This document shows, one piece after another, positions 60,197 through 64,000 of a stretch of DNA of 64,000 nt. Origin of the DNA: Paramecium octaurelia (lineage: Eukaryota > Ciliophora > Oligohymenophorea > Peniculida > Parameciidae); contig CAJJDP010000021.1 of assembly GCA_905182995.1 (NCBI GenBank), positions 190,648 through 254,647 of the forward strand. Direction: 5' to 3'. Numbering within the stretch: position 1 is the first letter of the stretch; the number at the start of each line of letters is the position of its first letter. Under the pieces are notes generated by a model that ran no database searches, was not told the origin of the DNA, and saw only the letters and a list, made by a program, of their open reading frames with translations. The translations under genes were made by a program, and so were the position numbers.

Positions 60197-61595
60197 TCAT
60201 TTAGTCAGTAATTTTTCAATTTCTTCATAATGATTGTACATTTCCCAATAAGTTATAAATCCTTTTCCAAATAGATCAATTTCATGATAGAGACTAAAAT
60301 TAAAATGATAATTATTTACATTTCTCCCTATATTCTATCATTCATTTCATTGATAAAATTGTCCATATTCACATTTCCATTAAGTTGATTGAACAATTCC
60401 TTGATTGGATTAGGGTGTGGTTCCTTTTATAAACAGGTTTCTTTTAGGGTCTCTCCTAAATCTTCTAAACTAATCCATCCATCTTCATCAGTGTCTGCCA
60501 ATTTAAACAAAGAATCTAGATCCAATTAAGCATTTGGAATTGCTATCTTTGCATTTTCCATAAGCTAATATAAATTTAACCTTTTAGTAAATCTATGATG
60601 AACTAAATAGGTGAATAATTCTTCAGCAGTCACACCTCTGATTTCTAAACTCTTTACAAGTTGAGAAGGTTCAGTCTTAAGAGTTGTTAAATTTTATTTT
60701 GACTGTTCTGACTCAATTTACAATTGTGATTCATATTCATACACATTATCTTCTTTTACATGATAAGTAGGCTATTAAGGAGTGAGTATATTTCTCCAGT
60801 CTGTAAATAAATTTTAATATTCTGCATTTACCATTTATTTATAATTTAGACTAATTAATTAAGGAATTATGTAAGTCTCCTTTGAAACATAATGTTTATC
60901 TTATTGAATATATTGCTATATTTCTGCTGCATTATATTGCAAGATGCATTCACTTCTCTAATCACTTTAATTGAGAGGGGCTTAAGAAACAATGGTTTAG
61001 AATTCCATTTTGACAGGGGTCAAATCATCAAAAAATGGATCGACAACTGAATTCGCTGTATTAAATACAATTTGTTATTCTTATGGTTTGACTTCTTATA
61101 TTTCATCAAGTATCTTAAATTCTTCATTTTCCTTTTGTTCTATTTGACTATCCAATTTTTCTTGCTTCTTGAAGGATTCCATTTTTTTGTGTGATTAATC
61201 TTCCTTTTATTTCTTCCTAAAATCTAGATTGGATCGACTCGGTGATTTAATTGAAGGGTTTGAACTCATAGATGTATTCCATTCACATCTTTCTTTTGAT
61301 TTGACTTTTCTCAAAATAAGAGGAGCGCCTTGTACTTTTTCTGGAGATCCTTTTTTATCTTTAAGGAACTTTCTTAATTCTTATTGTAAATCGTTGAGAT
61401 CATTTCTCCTTTTGTGTTTAGCAACTAGTTCGATGAGCCTCACATTTTCATCCTTTACCATTTACCTCAATTATAAGCGATCCTCCTTCATAATTTCTAG
61501 ACTAATAAGCAATTATTCATACTTGTACATTTCTCAATCACTTATATCGTTTCCAATTATTCATTTTTCCTTGACTTATTCGAGACTTTGAGCAT
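60197..61595 (-). CDS. EF-hand protein with coiled-coil N-terminus, 448 aa
   Basis: ATG at 61595, TGA at 60199-60197, with introns at 61497..61522 and 60294..60319; 449 codons. The N-terminal 200 residues are charged and helical, with basic patches (KHKRRNDLNDLQQ, RKKQKEDQSHKKM). The middle is Gln/Glu/Asn-rich. The last 130 residues carry an EF-hand pair: DTDEDGWISLEDL is a canonical loop (D-x-D-x-D-G-x-I-x3-E/D), and near the end DLFGKGFITYWEM is a second, weaker loop. It is probably a calcium-regulated structural or adaptor protein. No catalytic domain is seen. The family name is unknown to me. Confidence 0.85.
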
Positions 61596-61926
61596 GTTTA
61601 ACGGATAATTAATATATAAAAAGCTAAATAAAAAATTAAACTATTCCAAATAATTGTTATCTAAGTCATATTATTTATATTTCCCTCAAAAATCTTTATA
61701 TAAAGAATCACATTAATCCTTTTGTTTAACCTTTATTTTATAAACACCTCATATTTTATAATAGAGTATATCTATCATTTCTTATAATTATAAAAGTGCA
61801 TTAACATATTAATAATAGCTTGTGCAATTATATATTATAAAGGGAGAGATTGAACATTTACTAAACCAACTCTTGAATACCATAATTAATAATTCAAATT
61901 AATTATTGAATATCTATAGATTAAAA
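61596..61926. other. Intergenic, AT-rich
   Basis: About 330 bp separating the EF-hand gene start from the ANP32-like stop, both on the minus strand. AT-rich, no credible frame. Confidence 0.5.
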
Positions 61927-62578
61927 TCACTTTTTTGTTTTCTTTTATGGTTTTGGAGATTCATCTTCACTTTCCTCTTCGTCATCCTCTTCATTTTCAT
62001 TAAACTCAGAATCACTTCCATGACCATCTTCATCTCCTCCCTCTTCCTACTATTAATCAAGTATTTTACATCACTGTATTCAATTTCTTCTCCCTCCTGA
62101 TTTTTATTGTCCAATACTTATAAATTAGGTAACATTTAAAAGATTTTTTAATGATATCCTGTTTGCTATTCCACTTTGTTGTCAGATAAATCCAATTGTT
62201 TTAATTAAGGTAGGTTTGAAAGTACACGCAATTCCTATATTAAATCTAAATTCATACTTCGAATGATTTGATCTGGTTATCCGCTAAAGATAAGCAGACT
62301 AATTTTTTAAAATTCTCACTAATATAATTTAATGCTTTGGAATCTAGACTGTTAGCCTCCAAAATTAACACTTCTAATGAATCCATCTTTGGTAAGCCTT
62401 CTATAGTTTTGAGTCCACAACCTGTGATTGCAAGGCTTTATAATTTTGGGTGTTTTTTCAAATTTTCTGTAATCTCTGGTGTAATTTACTCTATTCTAAT
62501 TTCTGATATATCTAATTCTTCTAATTATCCCTATTCCTCCGCTTGCTTGTTAATTTGATTTATAAAAAGTTCTGCCAT
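61927..62578 (-). CDS. ANP32-like acidic leucine-rich nuclear protein, 202 aa
   Basis: ATG at 62578, TGA at 61929-61927, with introns at 62235..62257 and 62050..62069; 203 codons. Residues about 25-140 are leucine-rich repeats of the ANP32 type: LKKHPKLQSLAITGCGLKTI, MDSLEVLILEANSLDS, KLVCLSLADNQIKSFE and LPQLKQLDLSDNKVE. An LRR cap (MLPNLQVLDNKNQEGEEIEY) follows. The last 40 residues are almost pure Asp/Glu/Ser (NENEEDDEEESEDESPKP), ending in a basic KKTKK that could serve as a nuclear signal. ANP32 proteins act as histone chaperones and phosphatase 2A inhibitors. The acidic tail is invisible if TAG is read as stop. Confidence 0.92.
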
Positions 62579-62886
62579 ATTAATTAATAAAATTTGTTAA
62601 ATCAAAATATCTAAAGTACATATATTAGCCAATTAAAATCATTTTTGAAATACTCATTATTTGATTCAGATTATTAATACTCTTTCTAAACAATATTAGT
62701 CTTTTGCTATTTCATTATACATAAAATATTATTAGTCAACTTCAATCAAATTATAAGATTTATTTAAATAACATAACCTAAACCTCTCAAAAGTATACTT
62801 AACTAGTCACTGATCAAATTATATAATAATAATGAAAAATTAAGTGATTTATATTGTATACATATAAAAATTATTATTGGAAACCA
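62579..62886. other. Intergenic, AT-rich
   Basis: About 310 bp between the ANP32-like start and the stop of the Gln-rich gene. No gene or repeat seen. Confidence 0.5.
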
Positions 62887-64000
62887 TCAACAATTATTAA
62901 TTCTCTACTTCTTTTTAGCTTTGTTAAAACTATTATTCAAACTTGAACTAGTTTGCTGAAGTAAAGGAGCTTAAAATATATCTAAATTATTAATAAAATT
63001 ACAACCTTTATCAGATTTTTTCGTATCTTAAAAAAGTGATAGAACATCATTCTTTAAAAACATAGATTTATTGCTTAAATCATTTTATTATTATTATTAA
63101 AAAGGATTAGATTAAAATACATTTAAACTTGAAATTTAATTCTATGTCTGCCTCTATTAAGTAAAATGATTTTAAAGTTAAAAGCTTTGCTATTATATCA
63201 ATTATTATGAATAATGCTATTATTACTATTATTATTACTATTAAAATAGAGTATTTTATTAAGTCAGCTATTACTAATAACTTAGTTATACAGCCTCAAA
63301 ATCTTTCTACTTATTTTAAATAACCTAATTAAGTTAAGGAGAAGCTTATTCGATGATTTCCATTTATTTATTTGTAGAATATTAAAGTATTTTTGCATTC
63401 TCGAAATTGTGAACACTTTATAATAAATTTTAAGTGTTCTATTTATCCTAAGGTTTATTCACAATTTATTAAGGTTATTATGCTGATATTTTGAATAAAT
63501 CCATTATAGGTTAATTTTAATTTTATGGTTAGCATTATTTATTTTGATTGGATTGTGAACAAGCTTAAAAATATAGATTTATTTGATCGGAACTGATGTT
63601 AGAACTTTGAACCAAAAATGGATTTGATTCTTTTATTGATTTATCATTTTTCTCAACTGTTTACTTGTTTTAATTATTCAAAAAGCTAACTTGCAGTATA
63701 TTTTTTTAAATATCTTGACTTTACTATGACTAAAGATCTTGAATTTTTGATATATTATCAGACATATGTTCCTATTTTTCATTTTGACTTATCAAATTTT
63801 GGTTCAAAAATTAATCCTGTTGTGGAAATAATCCTTGGCCTTCCTATTTATCTTTTGGGGTAGAATTTTCTTAAGACGAATTCTATAATTTGTTCTATTC
63901 TATATTTAATACTTCTTATAATTGATTATCTTTCTTCTAGTTTAAAGAGAAATCAGATTATTTCTAATATAATACTATAAAGTTTACTTGATTTACATTT
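62887..64000 (-). CDS. Gln/Asn-rich protein, C-terminal part only (gene continues beyond the right edge)
   Basis: TGA at 62889-62887; the frame runs on the minus strand to the window end without a start. It is at least 350 codons, with one likely 28-nt intron near 63634..63661 and perhaps another close to 63975. Composition is strongly Gln, Asn and Ser: GLFPQQDQFLNQNLISQNEK, QSNQNKQCQPQNQNQPIMD, and a run of about nine Gln near 63220-63245 written as mixed TAA/TAG. The end is basic (NKAKKKQRINNC). Phe-Gln and Ser-Asn-Pro-Phe spacing (LVQSSN, NVFQSNPFQQ, LDIFQAP) resembles disordered endocytic or nucleoporin-like linkers, but this is only a hint. No folded domain is seen in the visible part. 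Confidence 0.7.

Noticed and set aside
1..64000. Search by eye for tRNA, rRNA, CRISPR arrays, transposases and bacterial-type operons
   Set aside because: None seen. The short introns, reassigned stops and isolated genes are all of the ciliate macronuclear type.

Overview
The window reads as macronuclear DNA of a ciliate of the Paramecium type. It is about 75% A+T, and long reading frames appear only when TAA and TAG are read as glutamine and TGA is the sole stop. The genes are packed 20-600 bp apart on both strands and interrupted by very short GT...AG introns, mostly 19-36 nt. Under the standard code almost every gene looks broken, so I retranslated both strands with the ciliate code and placed introns by frame continuity. 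For most genes the spliced length comes out as an exact multiple of three, with start and stop in place. I saw no tRNA, rRNA, CRISPR array or transposon.

Layout. 0-4.3 kb, + strand: an acidic unknown protein, a doubtful 80-aa gene, a PTEN/auxilin-type phosphatase-C2 protein, and a secreted cysteine-rich protein. 4.5-11.5 kb, - strand: a soluble unknown and a giant membrane PAS protein of the tiny-macrocysts (TmcB) type whose 5' end is disturbed. 11.9-12.5 kb: a probable pseudogene. 13-22.5 kb, +: a cysteine-rich multi-pass surface protein, a candidate KNL1/Spc105 kinetochore scaffold, and a BAR-GRAM-VASt-TM lipid-transfer protein. 22.8-31.3 kb: a Ubl-UBA protein (+), MORN-repeat and HOOK-type proteins (-), AIP1/WDR1 (+), a 60-aa MGC-starting protein (-), a GSK3-like kinase (+) and eIF5A (-). 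31.4-36.6 kb, -: an unknown, a large PB1-like/ankyrin protein and a small secreted protein. 37-45.3 kb, +: a ULK/ATG1-like kinase and a huge secreted, probably GPI-anchored protein. 45.7-52.1 kb, +: a broken frame and a second TmcB-like PAS protein. 52.1-64 kb: alpha-SNAP (-), a PH-NlpC/P60-like hydrolase (+), a degenerate sensor-kinase-like membrane protein (+), coiled-coil and uncertain genes (+), then a - strand run of rhomboid-like protein, CDP-alcohol phosphotransferase, EF-hand protein, ANP32-like protein and a Gln-rich gene that runs off the right edge.

These are independent eukaryotic transcription units, not operons. Loose themes are membrane traffic and lipids (alpha-SNAP, HOOK, phosphotransferase, VASt protein, auxilin-like protein), signalling (two kinases, two PAS receptors, EF-hand) and cell surface. 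The items most worth follow-up are the KNL1 candidate with two PP1-docking motifs, the PH plus papain-like hydrolase fusion, the membrane-anchored micro-protein, and the set of in-frame TGA and frameshift lesions marking pseudogenes. Coordinates of + strand genes run start to stop; introns are named inside the entries.
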